64,000 nt of DNA from Rhizobium deserti (GCF_004358025.1 NZ_SMTL01000005.1:62001-126000); one strand, 5' to 3'. Counted from the first letter of the stretch, positions 9,215-16,879 are shown. Program-made: numbers and translations. The notes: generated by a model from the letters alone, not told the origin.

Positions 9215-9973
9215 ATGCCGCTTCTCCAGAACAAGACCTGTATCATCACGGGAGGAGCGGGGAGCCTTGGACTTGCCGCCGCAAAGCTTTTTATCGAAGA
9301 GGGTGCCAGGGTGGTGCTGGTCGATCTTTCGCAGGCGAGCCTCGAAAAAGCAGCGGAAGGGCTGTCCGAAGACCAGGTAGAGCTGATCCCCGCTGACGTT
9401 TCCAGTGCAGCCGATGCCAAGTCCTATGTGGCGCGGGCAGTGGAGCGCTTCGGAGCAATCGACGTGCTGTTTTCCAATGCAGGGAATTTTGGAACCGTCG
9501 CTCCGATCGAAGACTATCCGGATGACATCTTCGACCAAGTGCAGCAAGTGCACGTAAAGGGAGCTTTTCTGGCAGCCAAGCACGCCGTGCCCCACATGCG
9601 CGATGGCGGATCGATTATCATTACCTCATCTGTCGCCGGCCTGCGCGGCGATCCAGGCGTCTATGCCTATATCACTGCCAAACATGCTCAGGTCGGGCTG
9701 ATGCGCTGCCTTGCCAAGGAGCTTGCACCACGCAACATCCGCGTCAACACCATCCATCCGGGCCCGATCGACAACGGCTTCCAACTTGCCGTTGAGAAAG
9801 GGTTGGGGCAAGCCATAGGCCGCGACGCTAACGCCTTCTTCAACGCCATGATTCCGCTGGGGCGTCATGGCACCCCCGCGGAAGTCGCCCGCTCCGTGCT
9901 CTACCTTGCCTCCGACCAGTCCAGCTTCGTCACCGGAACAACGCTGCTGGTCGACGGCGGTATGAGCGTCTGA
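9215..9973 (+). CDS. Short-chain dehydrogenase/reductase (SDR)
   Basis: A classical 252-residue SDR: Rossmann motif GGAGSLG near residue 10, NAG motif in FSNAGNFG, catalytic Ser in IITSSVAG, and Tyr152/Lys156 in YITAK. The C-terminal SFVTGTTLLVDGGMSV is typical. It probably oxidises or reduces a hydroxyl or carbonyl on the aryl side chain using NAD(P). Located between aldehyde dehydrogenase and the cupin oxygenase in the same direction, preceded by AAAGAGGATC. Substrate unknown. Confidence 0.9.
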   Translation: MPLLQNKTCIITGGAGSLGLAAAKLFIEEGARVVLVDLSQASLEKAAEGLSEDQVELIPADVSSAADAKSYVARAVERFGAIDVLFSNAGNFGTVAPIEDYPDDIFDQVQQVHVKGAFLAAKHAVPHMRDGGSIIITSSVAGLRGDPGVYAYITAKHAQVGLMRCLAKELAPRNIRVNTIHPGPIDNGFQLAVEKGLGQAIGRDANAFFNAMIPLGRHGTPAEVARSVLYLASDQSSFVTGTTLLVDGGMSV

Positions 9974-9998
9974 AACATCAAATACCAAGGAGGAAATC

Positions 9999-10532
9999 AT
10001 GCCCGAACTAGCTACAACCGAATTCTGGAAGGATCTCGCGCCAGTCACGAAGGTTTTTCAGCCGGACGCGCTGCCGGAGGTCTATATCAGCAACGCTGCG
10101 ACCGAGGACGAGCGATACTATGTCCCCTTCACGGAAACAGTGTTCTCCCGTCCCCTCTGGATCTCTCCCACGCAGAACAAGTGGTGCGATATCCTGATGG
10201 CCAAGCAGGCCGGTCTGGTGAATCGCCATTATCATCCGCACGAGGTCTTCGCTTATACGATATCCGGCAAGTGGGGATATCTGGAGCACGACTGGACGGC
10301 GACCGCGGGAGATTTCGTTTATGAGACGCCCGGCGAGGGACATACCCTGGTCGCATATGAGCACGAACAGCCGATGAAGGTGTTTTTCCAGGTGAAGGGG
10401 CCGTTGATCTGGCTCGACGAGCAGGGCGAACCAAATGGCTTCTTCGACGTACATAATTACATCGCGCTGTGTCGCGACCACTATGAGAAAGTCGGCTTTG
10501 GCAAGGCGTGTGTTGATACGCTGTTCCGCTGA
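9999..10532 (+). CDS. Cupin protein of the 2,4'-dihydroxyacetophenone dioxygenase family
   Basis: A 177-residue single-domain cupin. The metal site is visible as HYHPHEVFAYTISG followed by a second cupin motif around GEGHTLVAYEHEQP. The N-terminal and C-terminal stretches (FWKDLAP, LIWLDEQGEPNGFFDVHNY) match the pattern I know for 2,4'-dihydroxyacetophenone dioxygenase-like proteins. That enzyme cleaves the C-C bond between two carbonyl carbons of an aryl hydroxymethyl ketone to give an arylcarboxylate and formate. It lies 25 bases after the SDR with AAGGAGGAAA as ribosome site. Its presence suggests the pathway handles a two-carbon aryl side chain. Family is fairly sure; substrate is inferred. 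Confidence 0.82.
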   Translation: MPELATTEFWKDLAPVTKVFQPDALPEVYISNAATEDERYYVPFTETVFSRPLWISPTQNKWCDILMAKQAGLVNRHYHPHEVFAYTISGKWGYLEHDWTATAGDFVYETPGEGHTLVAYEHEQPMKVFFQVKGPLIWLDEQGEPNGFFDVHNYIALCRDHYEKVGFGKACVDTLFR

Positions 10533-10704
10533 AGATGCGGGTACGGGCGTTTCGGCGGCCGGCTTCGAAGATTCGAGGCATACTTCCGCAGGAAGGGACA
10601 AGAAAGCCAAATGCCTTTGATTGAGCGAGATGTTCGGCGGTCTGTTTGCCAGTGCGTTCCCGCATTCAGGGGAACTCATAGGGTGTGGCGGACCGCCTCG
10701 GTCT

Positions 10705-11112
10705 TTAGCGCTGATCGTAAGTCTTCCTGCACTCCTCAATACTAGGCCAGTTGTTTCTGATCCATGATGTGAATCCTTCCAACGCCGGGAGCATGCTCGC
10801 GCCCATGTCGGTCAATTGATATTCGACACGCGGCGGCACTTCAGGAAAATACTCGCGGATCAGCAGGCCATCCCGCTCAAGATTGCGAAGCGTCAGCGTT
10901 AGCATGCGTTGAGTTATACCCTCAATGCCCTGCTTGAGCTCGGAAAACCGTAACCGATGGCCATCTGCCAAAGCCAAGTGCGACATGACGAGAATCGTCC
11001 ACTTGTCGCCGAGCCGGGTCAGCACGCTGTTGGGGGCACAGGGCTTGAAAAGCGGCTTGTTATTCCGCTCTTCGTAGCGGCGGCCGTGAATCTGTTTTTC
11101 CAATCGTATCAC
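10705..11112 (-). CDS. HxlR family winged-helix regulator
   Basis: The core is an HxlR/MarR-like winged helix: CAPNSVLTRLGDKWTILVM, then RFSELKQGIEGITQRMLTLT and LRNLERDGLL, PPRVEYQLT. Reading can extend to 11190, but that would cover the inverted repeat at 11158-11182 and the TATATAT element, which look like promoter and operator. I therefore set the start at the GTG at 11112 (135 residues); a TTG at 11103, better spaced from AGGAG, is an alternative. The cysteine before the winged helix is a common redox or electrophile sensor in this family. It is divergent from the NmrA-like gene and probably represses it. Confidence 0.85.
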   Translation of the reverse strand: MIRLEKQIHGRRYEERNNKPLFKPCAPNSVLTRLGDKWTILVMSHLALADGHRLRFSELKQGIEGITQRMLTLTLRNLERDGLLIREYFPEVPPRVEYQLTDMGASMLPALEGFTSWIRNNWPSIEECRKTYDQR

Positions 11113-11157
11113 TCCTGTGCCTGAGGCTGCAAAATGTGCCGTCTTCCGCCGGTCGTT

Positions 11158-11182
11158 CAAGGGTATATATGGGGAACCCTTG
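11158..11182. promoter_or_regulatory. Probable HxlR operator, CAAGGGT-N11-ACCCTTG
   Basis: A perfect 7-bp inverted repeat with an 11-base spacer lies in the divergent HxlR/NmrA intergenic region, 20 bases before the NmrA-like ATG. A TATATAT stretch that could serve as a -10 element sits inside the spacer, so a bound dimer would block the promoter. HxlR dimers usually bind such palindromes next to their own gene. Binding is inferred. Confidence 0.65.
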
Positions 11183-11201
11183 TGCAACACGAGGATGAGA
11201 C

Positions 11202-12128
11202 ATGCCCACTGAGAAACAGCCTATTCTAGTTTTCGGGGCGACCGGCCAGCAAGGCGGGTCGGTCGCTGCCGCACTGTCGCGGTCTGGATGGCCGGTGCGA
11301 GCTATGGTTCGGGAGCTGACAGCACAGAAGTCAGAAGCGCTCCGTGATGCCGGGGTAGAGCTTGTTGAAGGGTCGTTCGATGATGCAGATGCCATGCGGG
11401 CTGCAATGAACGGCGCCTATGGCGTGTTCAGTGTGCAGCCCAGCTCACCGGGCGGGGTCGTGAGCGACGAGGACGAAGTACGCTACGGGACGACCATTGC
11501 TGACCTGGCTGTCGAGACTGGCGTCAAGCACCTTGTTTACACGTCTGGTAGTGCCGCAGGCGATCAGCCGACCGGTGTCGCCCACTACGACACCAAGGCG
11601 CAGATCGAAAAGCATATTCGCACGTTGCCCATCACTTCCACGATCGTGCGACCTTCAACTTTCATGGAGCTTTTGCTCATGCCGGGCTTCGGTCTTGATC
11701 AAGGCCACTACACCTTCTTCATGCATCCCGAACGCGCCATCCAGGTGCTGGCGGTGGAAGACATCGGCAAGATCGTCGCGGCAGTGTTCGCTGATCCTGC
11801 CCGGTTTGGCGGGCAGACCTTTGAAATCGCCAGTGATACGGTTTCAGGCCTTGAGTTGCAGGAGTTATTCTCTGAGATGGCAGGGCGGCCCATCCCCTAC
11901 GCACGCTTCCCCGACGAAGTTCTAGCAGCCAACCCCTTCTTGCAAAAGCTGGCGGCACTAGTGGACGACGGAAGGCTGGCAGGGCATGCCAACCTCGACC
12001 AGATGCGCCAGATCAATCCGGAGCTGTGGTCCTTCAAGTCCTGGCTGCAGGGCCCCGGCCGAAAGACCTTTGAACAGGCACTTGAAGCCGGTGGCAGTTG
12101 GAAATTTAGTAAAGCCGATGATGAATAG
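11202..12128 (+). CDS. NmrA/HSCARG family NAD(P)-binding protein
   Basis: A 308-residue atypical SDR of the NmrA family. The N-terminal dinucleotide motif is GATGQQGGSVAAAL and the region YTSGSAAG follows; the usual YxxxK is not obvious apart from HYDTKAQIE. Members act as redox sensors or as quinone/azo-reductase-like enzymes. It is divergently paired with an HxlR repressor, a common arrangement for stress-induced NAD(P)H-dependent proteins. GAGGATGAG precedes the ATG. Function beyond the fold is unknown. Confidence 0.85.
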   Translation: MPTEKQPILVFGATGQQGGSVAAALSRSGWPVRAMVRELTAQKSEALRDAGVELVEGSFDDADAMRAAMNGAYGVFSVQPSSPGGVVSDEDEVRYGTTIADLAVETGVKHLVYTSGSAAGDQPTGVAHYDTKAQIEKHIRTLPITSTIVRPSTFMELLLMPGFGLDQGHYTFFMHPERAIQVLAVEDIGKIVAAVFADPARFGGQTFEIASDTVSGLELQELFSEMAGRPIPYARFPDEVLAANPFLQKLAALVDDGRLAGHANLDQMRQINPELWSFKSWLQGPGRKTFEQALEAGGSWKFSKADDE

Positions 12129-12259
12129 ATGGTAGGCGATTCCGCTCGAAGGGGGGTAAAGCATAGTCAGAAATGGCGGCACCGTCGTTCGTTTGGCTAT
12201 TGTGCCGGCCAAAACCCAGTGGTGGGATTGGTGCGATTTTGAAGAGTGTTATGCATTGG

Positions 12260-12660
12260 CTATATAGGGGGGTCATCGAACTGGGTGTCTCCCAAACGAA
12301 GCCATTCTTGCATCAGGTGGACGCCCAATGAGACTATGATGTCAATGGCTAGATCCAGGAGCGAATTGACATTGATGATGAGCTGCCCTGCATCTCGCTC
12401 CATGCTTCCGCCGCCGCGTTTTTAATCCCGTCGCAATAATGGACCAGTGGGACAGCCTCTGCGAAAAGTGGCTTGTTGAAGAAGGTCCCGGTGAGATGGC
12501 CGACCAAATAGCCTTGCCGGGCGGAGCTGCCGCGGTGGCCGTTTCCTTTATGTCGGGACTGTCAGGAGTCTTAACAGCCTCTCTTTCGGCCGTACACCAA
12601 ATCCAGCGTGATGCCTGACGCCACCCTGTTAGCTTTGCAGACTGATCCCGGAAGACCAAG
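12260..12660 (-). pseudogene. Decayed gene of unknown family
   Basis: On the minus strand two short stretches have natural protein composition in different frames: around 12405-12540 (YLVGHLTGTFFNKPLF, then LVHYCDGIKNAAAEA) and 12260-12403 (INVNSLLDLAIDIIVSLG, then VHLMQEWLRLGD). The second can be read alone as a 47-residue open frame from an ATG at 12403. A frameshift near 12405 would join them. No family is recognised; a small genuine protein at 12260-12403 is the alternative. The remaining bases of the 12129-12722 gap (594 bases between the NmrA-like gene and the hydrolase) show no other gene. Confidence 0.35.
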
Positions 12661-12722
12661 CACTTCAGGGGTTGAGCCAGTGGATTCCGGGATTAATCAT
12701 CATGTATGCCTGGATGACAGCT

Positions 12723-13508
12723 CTAAGTGTTTTGGCCGGCAGCTTCCAAGATAAGTTCGGAGACTTCACGAGGGTGGGAGATCAGAGAGAGATGGCTCGC
12801 CTTCAGCTCGATTGTTTTTGCTCCCATTCGTTTGGCAAGAAACCGCTCAAGGTCTGGGTTGATGGTGCGGTCTTCGCTCGACACGGCATAAAAGCTTGGC
12901 TTGTGCCGCCAAGCCGCCTCAGTGACTTTTCCAGAAAGGAGGGCTTTCTGGAATGGGTATTGAGTTGCATAGAGAACCTCGGCCCGGTCTTGAGGAACGT
13001 CCCCGGCGAAATCTCGAAGAAATGCCTCTTTGGTGAGTCTACCCTCGTCGCCGTCAAACACGATGCCTGCCGACGCCGGTGGCGTGGCAAAGGTCTTTGC
13101 AAGAGCCCCAAAATCCTCATTCGCATCAGGCGCGCGAGCCGCGATGTAGACAACAGCCGACACGTTGGGGTGCATGCCGGCTTGAGTGACGATCATGCCG
13201 CCGAAAGAATGACCGACCAAAACGGTCGGCCCATCCTGGCGGGCCAGGACACGTTCTGCAGCCGCCACCGACTCGGGAAGGATCGTCAGCGGGTTCTGAA
13301 CGGAAGTGATGTTCAGCCCTTTGGGCTGCAATTGAGCTATGACCTCGCTCCAGCATGAGCCATCTGCGAAAAGCCCATGGACGAAAACAATGTTACGCGC
13401 CTTTATTGGCCTGGCAACCGCCGGAGCGGCCATGCTTGGCTTCGAGACAAGCGAGGCCGCAGCGCCTGCAAGTACTGTAGCGGAAAATGTACGTCGGTTG
13501 ATGTTCAT
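12723..13508 (-). CDS. Exported alpha/beta hydrolase
   Basis: 261 residues. The N-terminus NINRRTFSATVLAGAA is a twin-arginine-type signal, with a likely cleavage near SMAAPA. The hydrolase core has the oxyanion-side FVHGLFADGSCW and the nucleophile elbow GHSFGG (Ser101); the late histidine is in KASHLSLISHP. The family includes small esterases and MhpC-like hydrolases such as those related to plant MeSA esterases. GACAGGAGA lies 7 bases before the ATG. Its promoter (13549-13573) matches that of the divergent ECF sigma operon, so it is probably part of that sigma regulon. Substrate unknown. Confidence 0.88.
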   Translation of the reverse strand: MNINRRTFSATVLAGAAASLVSKPSMAAPAVARPIKARNIVFVHGLFADGSCWSEVIAQLQPKGLNITSVQNPLTILPESVAAAERVLARQDGPTVLVGHSFGGMIVTQAGMHPNVSAVVYIAARAPDANEDFGALAKTFATPPASAGIVFDGDEGRLTKEAFLRDFAGDVPQDRAEVLYATQYPFQKALLSGKVTEAAWRHKPSFYAVSSEDRTINPDLERFLAKRMGAKTIELKASHLSLISHPREVSELILEAAGQNT

Positions 13509-13548
13509 TCAGGGTCTCCTGTCTCAAAGCACATGCTTCAGGACGTCT

Positions 13549-13573
13549 TTCGAACCGGCTCCATGAATCTTAC
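13549..13573 (-). promoter_or_regulatory. ECF-type promoter GTAAG-N16-CGAA for the exported hydrolase
   Basis: On the minus strand GTAAG (13573-13569) and CGAA (13552-13549) are separated by exactly 16 bases, ending 40 bases before the hydrolase ATG. It matches, apart from one base, the GTAAC-N16-CGAA upstream of the sigma gene, and resembles the GTAACC-N16-CGAA consensus known for Caulobacter SigF-type ECF factors. Confidence 0.6.
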
Positions 13574-13627
13574 ATGCTCACGTTCATGTGATGATCGCCG
13601 GGCAGTAAAATATTTCTAACATCCCAC

Positions 13628-13652
13628 GTAACAACAGCGCTCCCGAAACGAA
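13628..13652 (+). promoter_or_regulatory. ECF-type autoregulated promoter GTAAC-N16-CGAA
   Basis: GTAAC (13628-13632) and CGAA (13649-13652) with a 16-base spacer lie directly upstream of the ECF sigma gene. The -10 element ends 10 bases before the ATG, so the transcript would have almost no leader; no ribosome site is visible there. This fits a SigF/NrsF-type autoregulated promoter. Confidence 0.65.
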
Positions 13653-13662
13653 TTATAGTCAC

Positions 13663-14223
13663 ATGGACACACGGGAAATCAGATGGGCGGAGGCGATGCG
13701 TGCCGAAAGGGTCGGCGACAGCATGGCTTATGAGGCTTTTCTACGGGAGTTTGCGATATTCTTACGACGTTTGGTAGAGACGCATCTGCGAAGGACGAGG
13801 TTCGGTGTCGCAGAAACGGAAGATGTCGTGCAGGAGGTGCTGATTGCAGTTCATTCGCGCCGCGACCAGTGGGACATCCAAAGACCTCTGCTGCCATGGT
13901 TGAACGCAATCACACGCTACAAGATCATCGACACCAGCCGGCGTCTCGGCCGTGATGCCCGAATGCGCATTGATCTGTCTGAAGAGGAATGGGCACGAAT
14001 GTTCACATCCGACTGCATAAATTTCGACCACAACTTAGCAGACGCTGAGAGATTGATATCGGAATTGCCTCGCAAAGAACAGGCTGCCGTTCGCACTATT
14101 GCCCTTGAAGGTGCGTCCACTGGCGAGGCAGCCAAAAAGCTCGGTACAAGCGACGCTGCGGTACGGGTTGCCTTCCATCGATCGTTAAAGAAGCTGATGT
14201 TAGCCGCCCAGGGAAGGCTTTGA
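13663..14223 (+). CDS. ECF sigma factor of the SigF/NrsF-associated type
   Basis: 186 residues. Region 2 spans FLREFAIFLRRLVETHLRR and ETEDVVQEVLIAVHSRRDQW, with the -10-binding helix continuing to ITRYKIIDTSRRLGRD. Region 4 spans LPRKEQAAVRTIALEGAS and the recognition helix GTSDAAVRVAFHRSLKKL. The start is the ATG at 13663; the N-terminus (REIRWAEAMRAERVGD) aligns with the usual start of this subgroup. The next gene encodes an NrsF-like membrane protein, the cognate anti-sigma factor type. In Caulobacter this pair answers redox or metal stress; the trigger here is unknown. Confidence 0.9.
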   Translation: MDTREIRWAEAMRAERVGDSMAYEAFLREFAIFLRRLVETHLRRTRFGVAETEDVVQEVLIAVHSRRDQWDIQRPLLPWLNAITRYKIIDTSRRLGRDARMRIDLSEEEWARMFTSDCINFDHNLADAERLISELPRKEQAAVRTIALEGASTGEAAKKLGTSDAAVRVAFHRSLKKLMLAAQGRL

Positions 14224-14225
14224 CC

Positions 14226-14882
14226 ATGACGGAAGAGGAGAACCTGCCTCACAACACGATTATGTTGATCAAAGGACTTGCAACACAGGCAGGCAAGCGG
14301 CGGGCGGTCCGACCGCGTTTTGATGCCGTTCTCGCGGCAGCGCTGCTAGTTTCTTTTCTGGCTGCAACTGCTATTGTGCTTCTGACGGCCGGCACCCGCC
14401 CTGATCTGATGGTTATTATTTCGACGTGGACATTCCAGTTCAAGGTTGTCGGAATGATCCTTATTGCAGTTGGCACTGTTCTGGTCGCGCGACATATTGT
14501 GCAGCCGGGTGTGCCGGTTCATTTATTACACGGCCTGGGTCCTGGCGTAGCGTTTCTGCTGCTTGGCTCTTTGTTTGACCGAAGCGGTTTCCCGTTGCTT
14601 GGCGCCCACACGTACTCGGTACCCGCTTGCGCGGGTGTCATCATCCTGTCGTCCATTCCGGCACTGGGTGCAATTCTTGCAGCAATGCGTGCAGGGACGC
14701 CAACGCATTTGGCACAAGCGGGAGCAGTCGCAGGATTACTGGCGGGATCGGTAGGAGCGCTTTCCTACACCATTGCGTGCCTTAACGATGGAGCCAGTTT
14801 CGTTGCTTTGTGGTATCTGGTTTCGATTGGCATAGTCGCGGTGATCGGAGCAATCACTGGCCGAATAGCTTTGAGATGGTGA
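14226..14882 (+). CDS. NrsF-like (DUF1109) membrane anti-sigma factor
   Basis: About 218 residues with six hydrophobic segments, beginning near FDAVLAAALLVSFLAATAIV and ending near LWYLVSIGIVAVIGAITG. The segment HLLHGLGPGVAFLLLGSLFD and a cysteine in the following helices fit the DUF1109/NrsF family, which holds ECF sigma factors at the inner membrane. The ATG at 14226 follows the sigma stop by 2 bases; a TTG at 14220 overlapping that stop is an alternative. Members sense redox or metal stress through conserved cysteines; two are visible here (VPACAG, YTIACL). Confidence 0.85.
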   Translation: MTEEENLPHNTIMLIKGLATQAGKRRAVRPRFDAVLAAALLVSFLAATAIVLLTAGTRPDLMVIISTWTFQFKVVGMILIAVGTVLVARHIVQPGVPVHLLHGLGPGVAFLLLGSLFDRSGFPLLGAHTYSVPACAGVIILSSIPALGAILAAMRAGTPTHLAQAGAVAGLLAGSVGALSYTIACLNDGASFVALWYLVSIGIVAVIGAITGRIALRW

Positions 14883-14980
14883 CCTGTGTCAGCGCGTGAC
14901 CAATTGGGTTGCTGCATGCTTAGGCCCGCCGATTATCTGTTTTATTAACCTCCTGCGGCGTAAAGAAAACCTCGGCACAT

Positions 14981-15011
14981 CTGCCAGATGGAGCTATGAC
15001 AGCTCTGGCAG
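14981..15011. other. Hairpin downstream of the sigma/anti-sigma pair
   Basis: CTGCCA pairs with TGGCAG and, after a 4-base bulge, GAGCT with AGCTC around a 5-base loop. No U tract follows. It lies 100 bases after the anti-sigma stop and may be a weak terminator or a remnant of an intergenic repeat. No gene is seen in 14883-15065. Confidence 0.35.
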
Positions 15012-15065
15012 GACGTCTCGATCTTTCAGCCAGGATTTTATGCAAGCGCTCGTTAGCTGCTTAGA

Positions 15066-15496
15066 TTAGCGCCGGCTTATACTCCTCCCACTCGGCGCTA
15101 ACCAATCTCGATGGCCATTCATGCCGTCGGTATCCCCAGGAAGCGCCCAGATTTTCGAAGCGCCTTTAAGTGCCTGAGCAAGTCCCGTAAGAAACTTAGT
15201 ATTGCGTCCGCCACGACCACGCTCACTGTTGCGGATCGTAACGATCCCTTCGTCTCTGGACGTGAGGGCCGCTGGACACGTTATCGGTAGGCCTTCCCCA
15301 CAAATAAACATGGCAATGCCGCCGAAGACGCGGCCTATCTCCCTCGCCTCGCCCTCCAGCGAGTCACGAGGGTCCAAGGCTGGATGGCGTGGCGTCGGGT
15401 GACTGGCGCCGCCGCTTCAAGAGCCTTGTGCGGCGCTGCTACGAGATGCGGATCAATTCGGGAGATCACCTGGCTTCGCCTTCCGCATCCTTACAT
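15066..15496 (-). pseudogene. Decayed glycerate/hydroxypyruvate kinase-reductase (TtuD/GlxK, MOFRL domain)
   Basis: The minus strand carries the C-terminal part of a glycerate-2-kinase/TtuD protein. One frame reads VAAPHKALEAAAPVTRR (about 15395-15450), and after a frameshift another reads SLEGEAREIGRVFGGIA and the MOFRL core GRGGRNTKFLTGLAQAL with the end of the DTDG motif. At the 5' end a good ribosome site (GGGAGGAAG) and ATG at 15496-15494 are followed at once by TAA. The start appears to have been joined to an internal segment by a deletion that removed roughly the first half. It follows the tartrate dehydrogenase pseudogene, the same order as ttuC-ttuD in Agrobacterium. Not functional. 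Confidence 0.7.
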
Positions 15497-15536
15497 GGTC
15501 TTCCTCCCTTGAAGACCTGTTCCCCTGCATGTTCAG

Positions 15537-16575
15537 CTAGAGAATGTTGGATCCCGCGAGGGTCGCGCAGACCGCTTCCGTTACTCGTCTCGTGTCAGCC
15601 GTCCCTCCCACATCAGGCGTCAGGATGCCTTCTTCAGTGACGCGCTCCACCGCCTGCATCAGACGAGCCGCCGCGTCCGCTTCCCCCAGATGTTCGAGCA
15701 TCTGAGCCGCCGTCCAGAACGTCGCGATCGGGTTTGCGATGCCCTTGCCCGTGATGTCGAAGGCCGATCCGTGGATCGGCTCAAACATCGAAGGGAAGCG
15801 GCGTTCAGGATCGATGTTGCCGGTTGGCGCCACGCCGAGACTTCCGGCAAGCGCACCCGCAAGATCCGACAGGATGTCGGCATGGAGGTTCGTGGCAACA
15901 ATGGTGTCCAGGCTCTTGGGGTGAAGAGTCATCCGCACGGTCATCGCGTCTACCAGCATTTTGTCCCAGGTAACGTCGGAAAATTCCCTCGCGACTTCTG
16001 CGGCGATCTCGTCCCACATGACCATGCCGTGGCGCTGCGCGTTCGACTTGGTCACGACGGTGAGCAACTTACGAGGCCGCGCCTGCGCCAGCTTGAAGGC
16101 GTACCGCATAATGCGGGTCACGCCCACGCGCGTGAAGATCGCAACCTCAGTTCCGACTTCCTCGGGTAACCCCCTGTGGGCGCGGCCGCCGTGTCCGGAA
16201 TATTCTCCTTCGGAGTTTTCTCGTACGATGACCCAGTCGAGGTCGCCAGGACCACAGTTGCGTAACGGAGAGGTGATGCCCGGCAGGATCTTCGTTGGCC
16301 TGACATTGGCATACTGGTCGAAGCCCTGACAGATCGGCAAACGCAGACCCCACAAGCTGATATGGTCCGGAACGTCTGGAGCCCCGACCGCGCCGAAAAA
16401 GATGGCATCGAATTTTTTTCAATTGCTCCAGACCGTCGACCGGCATCATCACGCCGTGCTTCCGGTAATATTCCGACCCCCAGTCGAAGCTCTCGGTATG
16501 GATCTGGAAGTCGCCGCTCCTCTGGGCGAGAGCTTCGAGAACCTGCAGACCAGCTGCGATAACTTCAGGGCCTAT
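15537..16575 (-). pseudogene. ttuC: Frameshifted, N-truncated tartrate dehydrogenase (TtuC-like)
   Basis: The product belongs to the isocitrate/isopropylmalate/tartrate dehydrogenase family. The downstream part (from 16355) is intact: ICQGFDQYANVRPTKILPG, VRENSEGEYSGHGGR, the metal and NAD regions ATNLHADILSDLAGAL and FEPIHGSAFDITGKG. The upstream part continues in another frame as GPEVIAAGLQVLEALAQRSG and YRKHGVMMPVDGLEQLKK. The two are joined by a 7-T run at 16413-16419, where six would keep the frame. The first dozen or so residues before GPEVI, including the usual ADGI and start codon, are missing; the sequence ends at a junction near 16575. Tartrate would normally be oxidised to oxaloglycolate. 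Confidence 0.8.
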
Positions 16576-16576
16576 A

Positions 16577-16879
16577 CAAGATCTGCTGGCTTGGGCGCAG
16601 GCCGACGAGGTGTTCCATCAGTCCTTGGTTACTCGCAGCGGCAACCGCAGATTAATGCGCATGACGGGAACGGTGGCGGATCAGCTTCATCGGGCACGTA
16701 TGTTTACCTTGCGGCTCCGTCCCTTGCCTATGTCCTCGTCCGAAGAGCATCACGCAATAGTCGAGGCAATTGAGAACGGCGATGCCACGGCGGCCAGTCG
16801 CGCTGCCCGGCTTCATCGACAGCACGCTCACGACGCGCTCGTGCCTCTGATCGCCAAGTATGATCTTCGCAGCCTTTAG
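16577..16879 (+). pseudogene. C-terminal remnant of a GntR-family (FCD) regulator
   Basis: The frame reads QDLLAWAQADEVFHQSLV, SGNRRLMRMTGTVADQL, then EEHHAIVEAIENGDATAASR. This is the second half of an FCD ligand-binding domain, with conserved histidines for metal binding in FHQSL and EHHAI. There is no N-terminal winged helix: upstream of 16577 the DNA is the broken end of the tartrate dehydrogenase gene on the other strand. A GTG at 16610 could start an 89-residue fragment but it could not bind DNA. The two gene fragments meet at about 16571-16580, so a deletion or rearrangement removed the regulator's 5' half and the dehydrogenase start together. Confidence 0.75.

Noticed and set aside
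12349-12480. Resemblance of one minus-strand frame to the C-terminus of an IS630-type transposase
   Set aside because: The similarity is a few residues, no terminal repeats are seen, and a different frame reads more naturally; kept only as an unidentified decayed gene.
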